From Flaccisagitta enflata (Eukaryota > Chaetognatha > Sagittoidea > Aphragmophora): 64,000 nt of DNA. Location of the stretch: the NCBI GenBank assembly GCA_965153355.1, contig OZ231126.1, positions 76,446,001 to 76,510,000 on the forward strand, read 5' to 3'. Position 1 is the stretch's first letter, and each line of letters opens with the position of its first letter. The notes beneath the pieces are model-generated. The model did not search any database. It saw nothing but the letters and a program-made list of their open reading frames with translations, and was not told the origin of the DNA. This document shows positions 26,666 to 38,869 of the stretch, one piece after another. A program made the position numbers and the translations under genes.

Positions 26666-28043
26666 TTTTTAGCACGTGCACTCTACACCTTGGTCTGTCG
26701 GTCCGTCCGTCCGTCGGTCCGTCCGTCACATTTTTAAAATTATGACTTTTTAAGGTTTCTTAAGGTATTTTAAGGTACTCTAGGGTATTTCTGGGTACTT
26801 TAGGGTACTTCAGGGTATTTTAGGGTACTTATGTTATTTTAGGTACTTAAGGTATGTTAGGGTACTTTCATATATTTTTGGGTACTTTTGGGTATTTTTG
26901 AGTATTGTTGAGTATAAATTTTAGGTGTTTTTGGGTATTTTTGGGTATATTTGGGTATATTTGGGTATTTTTGGGTATTTTTGGGTATCATTGGGTATTT
27001 TTGGGTATTTTGGGTATTTTGTCAACTTTTTATTGGACACTCGTTATTGATTCAGAATGTAACTTTTTTTGGGACAGACGTTATGAAGTATGAAGTTGTA
27101 GTTTGAAGTTATGTAGTATGAGGTTATAGTATGTAACTTTCAGAGATAGTATGTAAGTATTTGAGTATGTAGGTAAGTATGTAAGTATGTAAGTGTGTAA
27201 GTATGCATGTAAGTATGTTAGTACGTATGTATGTGAGTATGTAGGTAAGTATGTAAGTATGTAAGTATGTGCGTAAGCATGTAAGTATGTGAGTATGTAG
27301 GTAAGTATGTAAGTATGTAAGTAAGTATGTAAGTATGTAAGTATGTAGTATGTAAGTATGTAAGTATGTAAGTATGTAAGTATGTAAGTATGTGAGTATG
27401 TAGGTAAGTATGTAAGTATGTAAGTATGTAAGTATGTAAGTACTTAATTATTTAAGTATGTGAGTATGTAGGTAAGTATGTAAGTATATGAGTATGTAGG
27501 TAAGTACGTAAGTATGTAAGTATGTGAGTATGTAGGTAAGTATATAAGTATGTAGGTAAGTATGTAAGTATGTAAGTAAGTATGTAAGTAAGTATGTAGG
27601 TATGTAAGTATGTAAGTATGTAAGTATGTAAATGAGTATGTAATGTATGTAAGTATGCATGTATGTATATGTAAGTATGTATGTATGTATGTAAGTATGT
27701 AAGTATAAGTATGTATGTATGTATGTATGTACATGTATGTAAGTATATGTATATATGTATATGTAGGTAAGTTGTATGTATGTATGTGTATGTGTATATG
27801 TAGTATGTATGTAAGTATGTAAGTAAATATGTAAGTATGTATGTATGTAAATATGTAAGTATGTAATTATGTAAGTATGTAAGTATGTAAGTATGTAGTA
27901 CGTAAGTATGTAGTATGTAAGTATGTAGTAAGTAAGTATGTAGTATGTTAAGTATGTAGCATGAAGTTATGTAGTTGTGTGTAGTATGAAGTTGTGTAGT
28001 TTTGTGTAACTTAGCACGCGACTGTTGGCCTGTTGGGCTTGTT
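26666..28043 (-). mobile_element. RC-A-like element with a very large expanded core
   Basis: The left end (TTTTTAGCACGTGCACTCTA, then GTCGGTCCGTCCGTC core) and the right end (TTAGCACGCGACTGTTGG ... GGCTTGTT) fit a single RC element. Between them are ~340 bp of TTTGGGTA-like repeats and ~850 bp of GTAAGTAT tetramer/octamer repeats. The Tyr/Ile/Leu/Thr frames here are repeat artefacts. An alternative is two separate fragments flanking an unrelated microsatellite. Confidence 0.55.
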
Positions 28044-28069
28044 TTTTCTTCCTCTTCTTTTTCTTTTTC

Positions 28070-28264
28070 TTTTTAGTCGCGTGCACGCGGCTCTACACCC
28101 CGCTTTGTCCGTCCGTCCCCCGGTCGGTTGGTCGGTCACACCTTACTCTTTTTATGATATTTTGTTTTTGGACCTTACTGCTCCAGCCAAAATAATCTAG
28201 TGATCTCAAATATGGCCCCTGCACACCCGCACGCGACTTGGATAGCCGTGTATACGGCCTTGCT
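28070..28264 (-). mobile_element. RC-A element, complete
   Basis: TTTTTAGTCGCGTGCACGCG ... CCCGCACGCGACTTGG ... CGGCCTTGCT; terminal complement 10/10. Flanked on both sides by CTTTTT simple repeats, which may be split target DNA. Confidence 0.8.
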
Positions 28265-28565
28265 CTTTTTCTTTTTCTTTTTCTTTTTCTTCTTCAAATT
28301 CTTTTAATTATTCGATTTGAAACTAGTTAGTAATACAAACGTAACCAAACAAGCAAAATGGAAAAAGTCAGGTTTGATGAAAACAATTTCTGACTGGTGC
28401 TCAATAATCATGCGCATTTGAAAGAGACGCGTGTACGCGTGTACTGGGGGGGGGGGTCGGTATCAACCGACTTTGGCAATGCCAATCGGACATATCAACA
28501 GACCATGCGCAATCACAAATCAAGCTAATAACTAAAAGGAAAAGTTCATGAGACTTAATCATTTA

Positions 28566-28669
28566 CAGTCGTGCCAACCCTACCTTTCCCATAGTAAAGT
28601 ACAGGAGCTTCCTCTTCCTCTTCCTTCTCCCTATTCATTACAATGTAAGTAAGGGGTGTGGCACGACTG
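28566..28669. mobile_element. Short TA-flanked MITE
   Basis: A 104-bp element with ends CAGTCGTGCCAACCC and GGTGTGGCACGACTG, flanked by TA. The CAGT(C/G)GTG-type terminus resembles Tc1 elements. Nested in the hAT-like element. Confidence 0.75.
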
Positions 28670-28775
28670 TAAATGATGTGGTGTTTTTTCTTTCACATAT
28701 GTTTATATATTGTTTTTGTGCACACTTTGGCCATATGTCCGACTGGCATTTCCAAAGTTCGTTGTTACTAGAGAT

Positions 28776-29310
28776 GCAGAAGCGGAAGCAGAAGCGGAAG
28801 CGGAAGCGGGTGGAAGCGGTAGTTTGAGCATGGAAGCGATAGCGGAAGCGGAAGCGCAATTCAAAAATCAAGTGGAAGCAGAAGCGGAAGCGAAAAGTTT
28901 TTTTGATGCCTAATGGAAGCTTTCATTTCAGATCCAGACACGAAATGCTCCACTGACCTCAAATATGGCCCCTGCCCACCCGCACGCGACTGGGGTAGCC
29001 GTGTATCCGGCCTTGTTATTCTTTTTCATACTTCCTTATTAAATCTCCTCTTTCTTTTATATTAAAAAACTTATTGTATAACTTAAATAGATATTGTAAT
29101 GAAATATTCAACAATGTGGAAGTAGAAGCGGAAGCGGAAGCGGAAGCGGAAGCGGAAGCGGAAGCGGAAGCTATGCTTTCTAAAATAGTGGAAGCGGAAG
29201 CAGAAGCGGAAGCTATGCTTTTTGAAATAGTGGAAGCGGAAGCGGAAGCGGAAGCTGTCAATTCTTAAATAAGCCTTTTGGAAGCGGAAGCGGAAGCTGT
29301 CCAAAAATCT
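28776..29310. repeat. (GGAAGC)n hexamer arrays
   Basis: Two blocks (28776-28916 and 29118-29310). The second has a ~57-bp super-repeat (hexamers plus GCTATGCTTTCTAAAATAGT-like spacer). Confidence 0.85.
28940..29017 (-). mobile_element. RC-A 5'-end fragment
   Basis: CCCGCACGCGACTGGGGTAG ... GGCCTTGTT with upstream TGACCTCAAATATGGCCCCT. The core and 3' hairpin are absent. Confidence 0.75.
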
Positions 29311-29660
29311 ACCGCTTCTTCATCTCTAGTTGTTACCGACCCCCCCCCCCCCCAGCGTGTACTAATTTCTTCTTAGAACGCATGTAAGCACGAGAAGATA
29401 ATCACTTGCGCCTCAGCGTATGTTTGTGTGTGCGCATGCGCGTGCGCACTTCGCTTGAAAAATTTGAATGAAAAATTGTAGCGGGGCGAAGATAATGGTT
29501 CAATAATGATTTTAACCCTATTTTTCGCCTTACAAATTTTTGCATTTTTCTTGCTTCCTTTCCTCCCTCGTTCCAAAAAAACTTTCTTTCTCTTTTTTTC
29601 GACCCATTATCTGTTATTTGTCATACTTAAACTTTTCTTTCTATTTTCGACCCAATGTAT

Positions 29661-30046
29661 ACTACCACGCGTACCAAAAAAAAAAGACGCACCTATCTAT
29701 CAATTGATAAAACAGATAAAAAAAAGACATTTTGAAAGATTTTCAAAAAATATTTCATTCTAGACCAATCTCAGATCTGTATCTCAAACGGTTTTGGAGC
29801 AAAGAGAAGCACTATTTTGCTAAAATGCATTTTTTCATAGGGATTGCGAAACTGAAATAGGCAACGTTTTTACTCAAACTGATGCCATTTCTAAACGAAA
29901 AAAGATAGCAATACCAGACTGGCGCCAAATGAAAGTACTTTCAAAGGGCTTCAAAATGATCTAAGATTTTTTATAGTTTTTTAAAAATTTATTGGTTAAA
30001 TTAACCATTTAAAAGTGCGTCTTTTTTTTTTGATACGCGTGGTACT
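29661..30046. mobile_element. TIR element, possible Harbinger-like MITE
   Basis: A 386-bp element with ~32-bp imperfect inverted ends (ACTACCACGCGTACC plus A-run plus GACGCAC, and the complement at 30013-30046). Both ends are flanked by TAT, consistent with a 3-bp target duplication, but so short a duplication is weak evidence. No transposase. Confidence 0.6.
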
Positions 30047-30696
30047 TATCATTTCTTGAGTTTTGCGATTGATCTTTCTTTCTCTCTCTTAGACCATTTC
30101 AAAGGACGCGCCTGTGCCAGTCGCGCAACATTCAAATTTCGAACCATTTTTGGGGCATCGCTGATTCACTCTCCTTTGTCTTAAACAGCTATTCCATGGA
30201 TACCGAAATAATGCCCTATTGCAACAAAAATTATTACAACGAGGCAGGATGACTTGAGCAGACAGTCCAACCAATACGCTGATGAGCGAGAAGCAATTGG
30301 TGTGCGCTGTCCAGCAGCAGATGTCTCAGTTAACGTCCCCTGACATCTCTCTCTGTGTACGCCGCTGTCTCCCCGTCTGTTCGTACCGTAAATCCTAACA
30401 TTGACGTTCCCTTTTTACTCTGAACAAACATCCCGATTTTGCCTTCCCATTTTCAAGTTGCCGTGTCCCTGGCCACGACCCAAAATTTCAAAACTATTTT
30501 TAACGGTCCTCCTTTTTTCTTTTCTTTTTTTTATCCTTTTTTTTTTTTTTTTTTTTTTTTGCGGTGTTTTCCCATTTCCCCGTCCGGTGGCGCAACTCCA
30601 AAATTGCCAATGCATCGGAGGGGCCTCGAAGACGGTCCCTGTGTATCACGAATACCGCGCATTAAACAGCACAGAAAAAGTCATTTGAGATTCTGG

Positions 30697-30745
<49 letters not shown>

Positions 30746-31096
30746 CGTGCGCCCGCTTCCGCTGGCTCGCCGCCTCTTTCACGTATCCCATGTATAATTT
30801 GTGATTTTAACCATTTTTTGTAGGTCGTCTTCCAAATAAAGACGTTTGGTTTCTCGACTTGAATAGAATTTTCTTTTTTTTTCACTCTCTCTGTCACTCC
30901 GTGTCTTTTTTTGTACTAACCTCTGTCTATTCCACTCCTTGCCCCTGTCTCTTATGATCTGTTTATCTTCATGTCTATGTCTCTGTTCCGTTGTCTTTCT
31001 CTATCACTTTTCCTTTGTCTCTTGTTCATTGCTTCTTGTCTATTTTTCTATTCCTCTGTTTCAGTCTCTCTTTCGCTGTTGCTTCCTCTCTGTCTG

Positions 31097-31138
<42 letters not shown>

Positions 31139-31173
31139 CATATTCTTAAAGTTGAAAGGCGAGACATCCTTTT
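30047..31173. other. Non-coding DNA with (CT)n tracts
   Basis: Contains (CT)n at about 30702-30743 and 31104-31135, a T run at 30535-30560 and pyrimidine-rich DNA. No gene is recognised. Confidence 0.5.
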
Positions 31174-31265
31174 GGGCAGCGGCTCTGAAGGGGTCGAGAA
31201 CCTATGCTTTGACACATATGGGGATTTTTCTCCTTCTCCTCCTTATTCTTCTTCTTCTCCATCCC
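31174..31265 (-). mobile_element. RC2 element, left part, split by the LINE
   Basis: GGGCAGCGGCTCTGAAGGGG, ACCTATGC and CTTCTCC sequence match the left end of the RC2 copy at 53339. It continues at 37152-37421 on the far side of the LINE. Confidence 0.75.
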
Positions 31266-32240
31266 AGCAGCAACGGCAGCAGCAGCAACGGCATGCTGAC
31301 TATGAATGGCAAAGCGCCGGCCAAGGGCAACGAACCCATCAAGCAGCGAGAGTTCAAAACGCCAATACGAAACATCACAGACCTCTTGGTGTCGTCATTA
31401 AGCACAACATAAATCCAAGCGATATCCAAGTGCACAAGGACCTTGTGAATATCGTCTTAGCCAACAAACCAGCTGACACAGAAATTGCCGAAATCAAGAA
31501 AACTAAGAAAGGCGACATTCTTGTCGTAGGAAAAAGTCAGCGAGATTTCAATACCCTCTTGTTGAGTGACAGATGGAAAAATGATAGATACAATTTCATT
31601 CCGCGACTCGGTTTCAACGAAAACATAGCAAATGTTGCTTACATCAAAAACGTTAGTCCAGAATGTGAATTAGAAGAAGTCGCTAATGCCTTAAAACAAA
31701 ATGGAATTGTCTACTCAAACCTTGAAAGAGTAACATCGGGAGATGATAACAGTCCGACTCCATCAATTCGTCTCATAGTCAGGAACCAAGCAGATCTTGA
31801 CAGGCTTGTCAAAGAAGGTCTACTCTTTGACTATCTTAATCATCCGGTTGAGAAGCACGTCAAAATCAAGGTGATCCAGTGTTTGCGTTGTGGCAAACAC
31901 GGACATATTGGAGCAAACTGTCTGAGTGACAGCCGCTGTCTCAAGTGTGGCAGCAACGACCACAGCAAAAAGGACTGCCCGATCGAGCCAGAAGCAATCA
32001 AGTGTATAAATTGTAATGGCGACCATCCCAGTACGTACGGGGGCTGTAAAACCAAGCTGAACATACAAAGAAAAGAACGAAGGAAACAATCGACATACGC
32101 GGATGTTGCCCGACCAGCCTCAACAAACAACAATGACGTCATCAGAATCAACAGTCGTCTCTCAACAAAACAACAATCTCAATATCAACCAACTCGACGT
32201 ACCCTACCTCAACAACCCCAGCAGCAGCAACTGCTAAATC

Positions 32241-32303
<63 letters not shown>

Positions 32304-32304
32304 T

Positions 32305-32335
<31 letters not shown>

Positions 32336-33340
32336 CCATCGTGGCACTCGAATCCTCCTCCGTCTCCTCTGATGCAAACAGAGGGTGGAAATATGCGAAA
32401 GGCAATTGCCGCTAATATCCTCTCTGCTGCGATCGAGATCATAACTGAATCAATTCGCGTCACCAGCCCTGAGATTTCTATTGAGAAGTCAGCGGTAATG
32501 GAAAAAGCAATGGGTCTAGCCTCAAACAAATACAGAGGCTTATTTGATATAAGTATCCTCGCTCAGCAATTGATGACTACAAGAAATGACCTTCAACCAG
32601 CAGCAGGCCTGTTAATGACACCAACGCCAACGACGCCAGTCATGCGTAATACGGCGCCATTACAAAGTCAAGGCGCCCTACCACAGAGACCTCCGAAACG
32701 TGCGAGATCAAATTCAGGCCTAAGCAGAGAAGGAATCACGCCGCTTCCACCGACGGCGCCGCCAACAGCTTCCGCAGCGCCGAAATTAACTGCAAAATCG
32801 ACGCCAGTTGTCGTAATAACAGATGACGCCGATATGAGATTGGTGAGTGAGAACACGGCGTCTAAATCAGCCAATGGAACTGGCGTGCAAATGAGTAGCG
32901 CCGAAAAAATGGATGTCGTCAGGATAGACTCAAGTCCAATGGCAGAAAACTGGGAGACGCCGTCGAGGGCTACTCCAACTAATCATAAGAGAGTCATGTC
33001 CACTTTCAATTCATACAATGAACAAGTTCAGCAAACAAACGCGTATCTCGGCCCTCCATGTCAACATCTGTTTGCAAATGGGGAAGATCTGCTGCCAGCA
33101 CATCCAGTGGCTCAAAAAGTAATGGAAACGCCTGGATCAAGTGAAACAATGTCAAACATGTCATTGACGCAGCTAACGCCAGTTTCAACGATCGCAGCAA
33201 CATCATCTGCGCCAGCACCAGCGCCACCACCGCCGATGTCGAGTTCAACTGCTCATCAGGCGCCGTCCATGCCATCAGTTTTAGAACCGGTTATGTCAAA
33301 ACCGGTAAACGACACGCTCCAACGGAAAAATGGGGAATAA
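31266..33340 (+). CDS. LINE ORF1 (gag-like, CCHC zinc knuckles), N-terminus missing
   Basis: Nucleic-acid-binding protein of the retrotransposon, expected in the RNP with the LINE RNA. An RRM-like region (about 31400-31860) precedes three knuckles: CLRCGKHGHIGANC (from 31880), CLKCGSNDHSKKDC, and CINCNGDHPSTYGGC with changed spacing, the arrangement typical of Jockey-group ORF1. A poly-Gln tract of CAA codons (32225-32337) and a Pro/Ala/Thr-rich C-terminal region follow. The frame is open upstream to 30971, but that part is RC2 and simple-repeat DNA, so the ATGs there are not the native start. The stop TAA overlaps the ORF2 start. No internal stops. Confidence 0.85.
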
Positions 33341-36221
33341 AAATCATGACGACGAAATTATGATCGAACAAATTAATGCAAAGAGCATCAACAATAAAAG
33401 AAATGAAATCGGATTATATTTAGAACAAAAAAAATCAAAAAGTCATGTATTGTGTGTAAATGATACACGATTGAAGAAATCACAAAAAATCAAGTTTAAA
33501 GGTTACAAGACCTTCAGATCGGATCTCGCTAGTGGCAAATCACTGCCAGGCGGAGTAGCCATATTTGTCAGAAATGAACTGAAGGCTAGTGAAATAGAAT
33601 GTCATATCAACAAAATGTGTATAATTGAATTTGCAGTCAACGGAAAAACCATACGCGTTGGTACAATCTACTTACATTCAGGCTGTCATCTACAGCAACA
33701 TCACATTGACGTTCTTAACAAAAACATTCCCGACAACAGTATGCTAATACTAATAGGCGATTTGAATGCGCACACTGGCATTGATTACAGGAAAAAGACT
33801 GACAGAGCGGGACATGCACTAAATAGCCTCATAAGTGGTAATAATTATACAATCATGAACGACGAATCGCCGACATACTTCTCGGCACAAAAATGTATCT
33901 CATCGTGCATAGACATATGCCTCGTCAAGAGCAACGGATGCGGTTTCACGAGCAGTTGGTCAACTGGAGAGAGCATAGGTTCCGATCATATAATTACATC
34001 ATTACGCTTGAACTGCAAATTCTCAGCCGAAGTAAAGAAAATCCAAAAAACAGACTGGGAGGCTGTGCGGTCAGATTTGGAAAAATTCGATCCAATAATC
34101 AGAGGCGCAAATGGAGAAGAAATTGAATCAAGCATCGAGGAAATGAATGAAGGCATACGAAATGCAATAGTTGAAAATACAAAAAGCGCAAAAATGTTCA
34201 CAAGAGATAATATATCATTATCAAAATCAACAAGTGAGCTCATTCGTTTTCGGCGAAAATTGATCAAGATGAGGAAAGGTTGGGAATCCCACAATAAACC
34301 AACGGAAATAATTCGTCACATGATCAATAGCAGCAACAGAGAAATTAAGAAACTGATTAAGAGGGATGTTGAGCGAAAAATGGCATCCAAAATTGAAGAA
34401 ATCTGGGAACAGAAAGACGCATCAAAATCCTGGAAACAATTAAAGGAAATAGAGCCTGATATTGGAAAAAAAAGAGAAGATGAAGCTTGCTTAGGCATAA
34501 AAGACAGTAATGGAATCCTGCAAAAAGATGACGAGACTATAGCGAACATCCATGCAAATCGCCTTCAAGAGTCACACTCTTTTCCCACTGACTTGAAATT
34601 TGATGAAAACTTCCGGCATGAAATTGAAAAGGAGGTTGACGATAAACTCCCAGATTGTGAACCTAATTTCGCCAATGTTGACGAGACTCTTCGAGAAACA
34701 AAATCTGAAGACTTCTTTGAAACTGATAGAATTGGCAGAAATGGAAGGAAAATCCCGCCAAAAATACATGACGATAAAATAACGGCAAACGAAATATATC
34801 ATCGACTAAGAAGGAAAAAAAAACGTTCCTCGGCCGGCGAGGATGGAATCAACTATAAAGTCCTTAAACACGCCGGGAAAAATGTGATCGGCAGCTTAGC
34901 AAAGCTCTTCACAATTCTATTGGTCGCCGGATACTTTCCCTTGAGATGGCGGTCTGTAAAGATTACTATGATACCCAAGTCTGGTAAAGACTTGAAGGAA
35001 GCTAAAAATTGGAGGCCAATTTCATTGTCGTCTTGCACATCAAAACTTTTTGAATCCTGTGTTAAGGAAAGGATTGAAAAAGAAAGAATCAAGAGAAAGA
35101 TCAAAGAAAACGACTATCAGGCGGCGTATAAAGAAGGACGCTCTTGTCAAGAGCACATTCTGAGACTCAGTGAAGATATCTCACATGGATTTGCAGAAAG
35201 GAAATGCACTATTGGCGTTTTCCTTGATGTAAGTGGGGCTTTTGACAAGGTCTGGGTCCAAGGACTACTATGGAAGGTTCTAAAGATGCAGCTACCCAAA
35301 CCGCTTGTGGGACTAGTCCATGGCTTTTTAGCATGCAGATCTCTTCGCGTCAAAGTCGGCAGCAAATTTTCGCCAAAAGTTGAGATGTCCGCTGGAACGC
35401 CGCAAGGGGCTGTACTAAGCCCGTCATTATTCAACTTTTTCGTGGATGATCTTCGCGATATCATTGGCATTGGAGATGGAATTGAACTAGCTCAGTACGC
35501 TGACGATATTGCCATTTGGTCAACAAATTTATGTCCAAAACAAGCCAAGAAAGATGTCAATGAAGCTCTGAAAAAAATTTCCATCTGGACGTCAAAATGG
35601 CGTATTAAACTCGCACCTGAAAAATCAGTTTTCATGCTTTTCAGTCGTCGACCAACAATAAGAAAAACTGATGTCAAACTTGAGCTTCTCGGCGAAAAAG
35701 TTCAACAGGTCTCAAATCACCGTTTTCTTGGTGTCAAATTCGACGATCGACTCGAGTGGAAGAACCACATAAACGAGATGATTGGAATTGCAACGCCACG
35801 TATAAACGCAATCAAGCGAATTGCGGCAAAGTCTATCTGGAGAAATCCTGAGCGCATCCTGAGGCTTCACGAATCAGTCGTCAATTCCATATGGAAGTTT
35901 GGCGCGCTAAGTTACGCCACTGCTGGCGTGAAACTATGGGATTCTATCACAAAATGCCATGCAAGATGTATAAAAGCCTACTGTGGTCTTCCCAACTTTG
36001 TGGGTTACAACACATTATGTGAACAATTAGGCATCAAGCCAATAAAGGACGAGTTGATGGCATTTGGCAAGAAGCGACTAACATCAATCGTAGCTTTCTC
36101 ACCCTTTGGGCCTAATATCCTGAGGAATCGGCGAAGGAATATCACGGGAATCTACAAGAGTCCATCGGAAATTCTACTTGATGACCAGGATGCAGGAATT
36201 CTCATGTCTCAGAGACAATGA
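33330..36221 (+). CDS. LINE ORF2: AP-like endonuclease and reverse transcriptase
   Basis: A 963-residue polyprotein that nicks target DNA and copies the LINE RNA. The endonuclease domain (~10-235) shows QINAKS, NDTRL (in place of the usual ET-type motif), GDLNAHT, SSCIDICLV and GSDHIITS. The reverse transcriptase (~540-800) shows MIPKSGKD, NWRPISLSS, FLDVSGAFDKVW (~630), GTPQGAVLSP and the catalytic YADD (~723), then HRFLGVKFD. There is no RNase H or C-terminal zinc finger. This order fits the Jockey/CR1 group. ATG at 33330 lies 11 bp before the end of ORF1, suggesting coupled reinitiation. No frame breaks, so it may be active; the endonuclease glutamate position needs alignment. Confidence 0.9.
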   Translation: MGNKNHDDEIMIEQINAKSINNKRNEIGLYLEQKKSKSHVLCVNDTRLKKSQKIKFKGYKTFRSDLASGKSLPGGVAIFVRNELKASEIECHINKMCIIEFAVNGKTIRVGTIYLHSGCHLQQHHIDVLNKNIPDNSMLILIGDLNAHTGIDYRKKTDRAGHALNSLISGNNYTIMNDESPTYFSAQKCISSCIDICLVKSNGCGFTSSWSTGESIGSDHIITSLRLNCKFSAEVKKIQKTDWEAVRSDLEKFDPIIRGANGEEIESSIEEMNEGIRNAIVENTKSAKMFTRDNISLSKSTSELIRFRRKLIKMRKGWESHNKPTEIIRHMINSSNREIKKLIKRDVERKMASKIEEIWEQKDASKSWKQLKEIEPDIGKKREDEACLGIKDSNGILQKDDETIANIHANRLQESHSFPTDLKFDENFRHEIEKEVDDKLPDCEPNFANVDETLRETKSEDFFETDRIGRNGRKIPPKIHDDKITANEIYHRLRRKKKRSSAGEDGINYKVLKHAGKNVIGSLAKLFTILLVAGYFPLRWRSVKITMIPKSGKDLKEAKNWRPISLSSCTSKLFESCVKERIEKERIKRKIKENDYQAAYKEGRSCQEHILRLSEDISHGFAERKCTIGVFLDVSGAFDKVWVQGLLWKVLKMQLPKPLVGLVHGFLACRSLRVKVGSKFSPKVEMSAGTPQGAVLSPSLFNFFVDDLRDIIGIGDGIELAQYADDIAIWSTNLCPKQAKKDVNEALKKISIWTSKWRIKLAPEKSVFMLFSRRPTIRKTDVKLELLGEKVQQVSNHRFLGVKFDDRLEWKNHINEMIGIATPRINAIKRIAAKSIWRNPERILRLHESVVNSIWKFGALSYATAGVKLWDSITKCHARCIKAYCGLPNFVGYNTLCEQLGIKPIKDELMAFGKKRLTSIVAFSPFGPNILRNRRRNITGIYKSPSEILLDDQDAGILMSQRQ

Positions 36222-36535
36222 AATCTTGAAGCAACGTCGGCCTTATTATAATTAATTATTGTTCTGCATATCTTTTATCAAATCACTAGATTTGCTTTTG
36301 CGCTCTGCGCCTCAATCATTTCACGTCATTACATGAAACCTACTCAAACATGTCTGTCAGCGCAGCCTGTTGGCCTCAATCATGCCCTGAAACCCGCCCT
36401 GAAATCCCCTACATTTGCGTCAGTCAGTCATGATATGATTCATGGGAAAGACATAGTATGGTAGATAAACTATTTATTTATTTGAAAAAAAAAAAAAACA
36501 TAAACACACACACAAAAAAAAAACAAACAAAAATA

Positions 36536-36591
<56 letters not shown>

Positions 36592-37151
36592 TTCACCACT
36601 CTCTAGCAGTTACTCCGGCGTCAAAGAATCAGATGAGACCCACATTGGCGGACGTTTTCGGCAATGTCGCGATTATGTTATCGCCACTACGATCATCATC
36701 ATCAAACGCTACGAGGCGGTGGACGACGTCGATTCGGTCGTCAGGGACGATTGGTGGAAATCGGCCCAAATTCACGGCAATTCACGACAAACACGGTTCA
36801 ACCGCCACCTGCCACCGCCGCCAATCGACACAGGCAAAAGAATCAAGTGTCGGTGACGGTGACGGTGCTGACACGATGCTGACAAGCTGTCACAACGGTG
36901 ATGGCTGAAATCTGTCTCTTGTTAAGAGAAACTTTCGAGTTAACATAGAACATTAACTTTAGGCAAGTAATGTCACGCTCTGGATAATAGAAAAGACCCT
37001 ATGGGCTTGAAAAATGTGAAGACGAGAAGACTTCTGAGTCCGGTGCTACATGCCCCCTCTTCAATTGGCCTATATTGATATCTGCGCTTTTATTTTGTTA
37101 AGTGTCTTTTGTCATGGGTTTGAAAATAGAAATCTTTTAATTCCAATTCCA
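36222..37151 (+). other. LINE 3' untranslated region (inferred)
   Basis: Between the ORF2 stop and the right target duplication. Contains a ~100-bp A-rich tract with CACACA interruptions (36487-36587). The part after the A tract (36588-37151) could instead be a separate insertion; I could not find its own borders. Confidence 0.5.
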
Positions 37152-37421
37152 TTCTCCATCCCCCCCCCTTCCCCCGACTCAAATCCTAGCTTTGAGGCCC
37201 CAAGAACCAAACCCCAGCCCCAAGGCCTAAATCCCAGCCCAAAGGTCCAAATCCCTATCGCTCGAAAGAGAAGGAGAAAAATCTTCATATGTGTGAAAGC
37301 ATAGGTCATTGAGCCCTTTGGAGCCACGGCCCTGCTCCCTCCTTGAACTGTAATCACAACCTACTTAGCCAGGGCACGGGTACCGCTGTACCGCTGACCA
37401 TCTGACGCTTTTGCGACTATT
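37152..37421 (-). mobile_element. RC2 element, right part, after the LINE
   Basis: C-run, ~20-bp units (CCCAGCCCCAAGGCCTAAAT type), GCATAGGTCATTGAGCCCTT, GGGTACCGCTG duplicated, and the terminal GCTTTTGCGACTATT. Continuous in orientation with 31174-31265. Confidence 0.75.
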
Positions 37422-37618
37422 TGCTTTTCGCGTTGGCTTCCGGCTTTCTTCTTCTCATTCTATCTTTTCTTGCTTGTTCTTGTTCCTGCTCTTATTCTTG
37501 TTCTTGTTCTACGTAGTTGCTCTTGTTCTCCCTCCCCCTAATCTTCATCTTTATCCTTTTTTATCTTCTTGTTCTTGTTCTTTTTGTTTTTATTGTGGCT
37601 GTTTTTCTTCATGTTCCT

Positions 37619-38570
<952 letters not shown>

Positions 38571-38869
38571 AAAACGTCGCGCTGTTACATGCATTAAATA
38601 AGCATTATTAACCTCTGTTGCCTTATTTGCTTAGTTTTTTGAAGGGGCCCTGTCGTTTCGTACCATGGAATGTTTGAGAAAATGGTCTCAATCAGTGGAG
38701 AAAATTTTGATTTTAAGTTGTGGGTTGCATGAACCTTTTACATTGGGAAGATCAGATGGATGTGAGGGACTTTGCAAGGGTCACGTCAGGGATTTCAATC
38801 CGTGTCTTTTGTTGTGTTCCACGATAGTGGAACACTAAATTTGAGGATTTTCTCTGTGCGTCTGTACGT

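Larger units (their letters stand above)
28445..29354. mobile_element. hAT-like element with G-run termini
   Basis: A 910-bp element flanked by the 8-bp duplication GCGTGTAC (28437-28444; 29355-29362). The inverted ends are a T plus a run of 12-13 G, then TCGGTA and ACAAC-like sequence, matched by the complement at 29328-29354. It hosts a small TA-flanked MITE, two GGAAGC hexamer arrays (28776-28916, 29118-29300) and an RC-A 5' fragment. Non-coding; the Ala/Glu frames come from the hexamer. Confidence 0.75.
31266..37151 (+). mobile_element. Jockey/CR1-type LINE, 5'-truncated, with 11-bp TSD
   Basis: A non-LTR retrotransposon with overlapping ORF1 and ORF2. TTCTCCATCCC occurs at 31255-31265 and again at 37152-37162, joining the two halves of one RC2 element, so the insertion is precisely delimited. 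The sequence starts within ORF1: no in-frame Met lies between the junction and the zinc-knuckle region, so the copy is slightly 5'-truncated, as is common for target-primed reverse transcription. Both remaining frames are open, implying a recent insertion. The 3' end lacks a terminal poly(A); a mixed A tract lies internally (36487-36587) and the tail reads AATTCCAATTCCA. Confidence 0.8.

Noticed and set aside
28776-29310. Ala-Glu repeat proteins
   Set aside because: They are frames of the GGAAGC hexamer within a hAT-like element.
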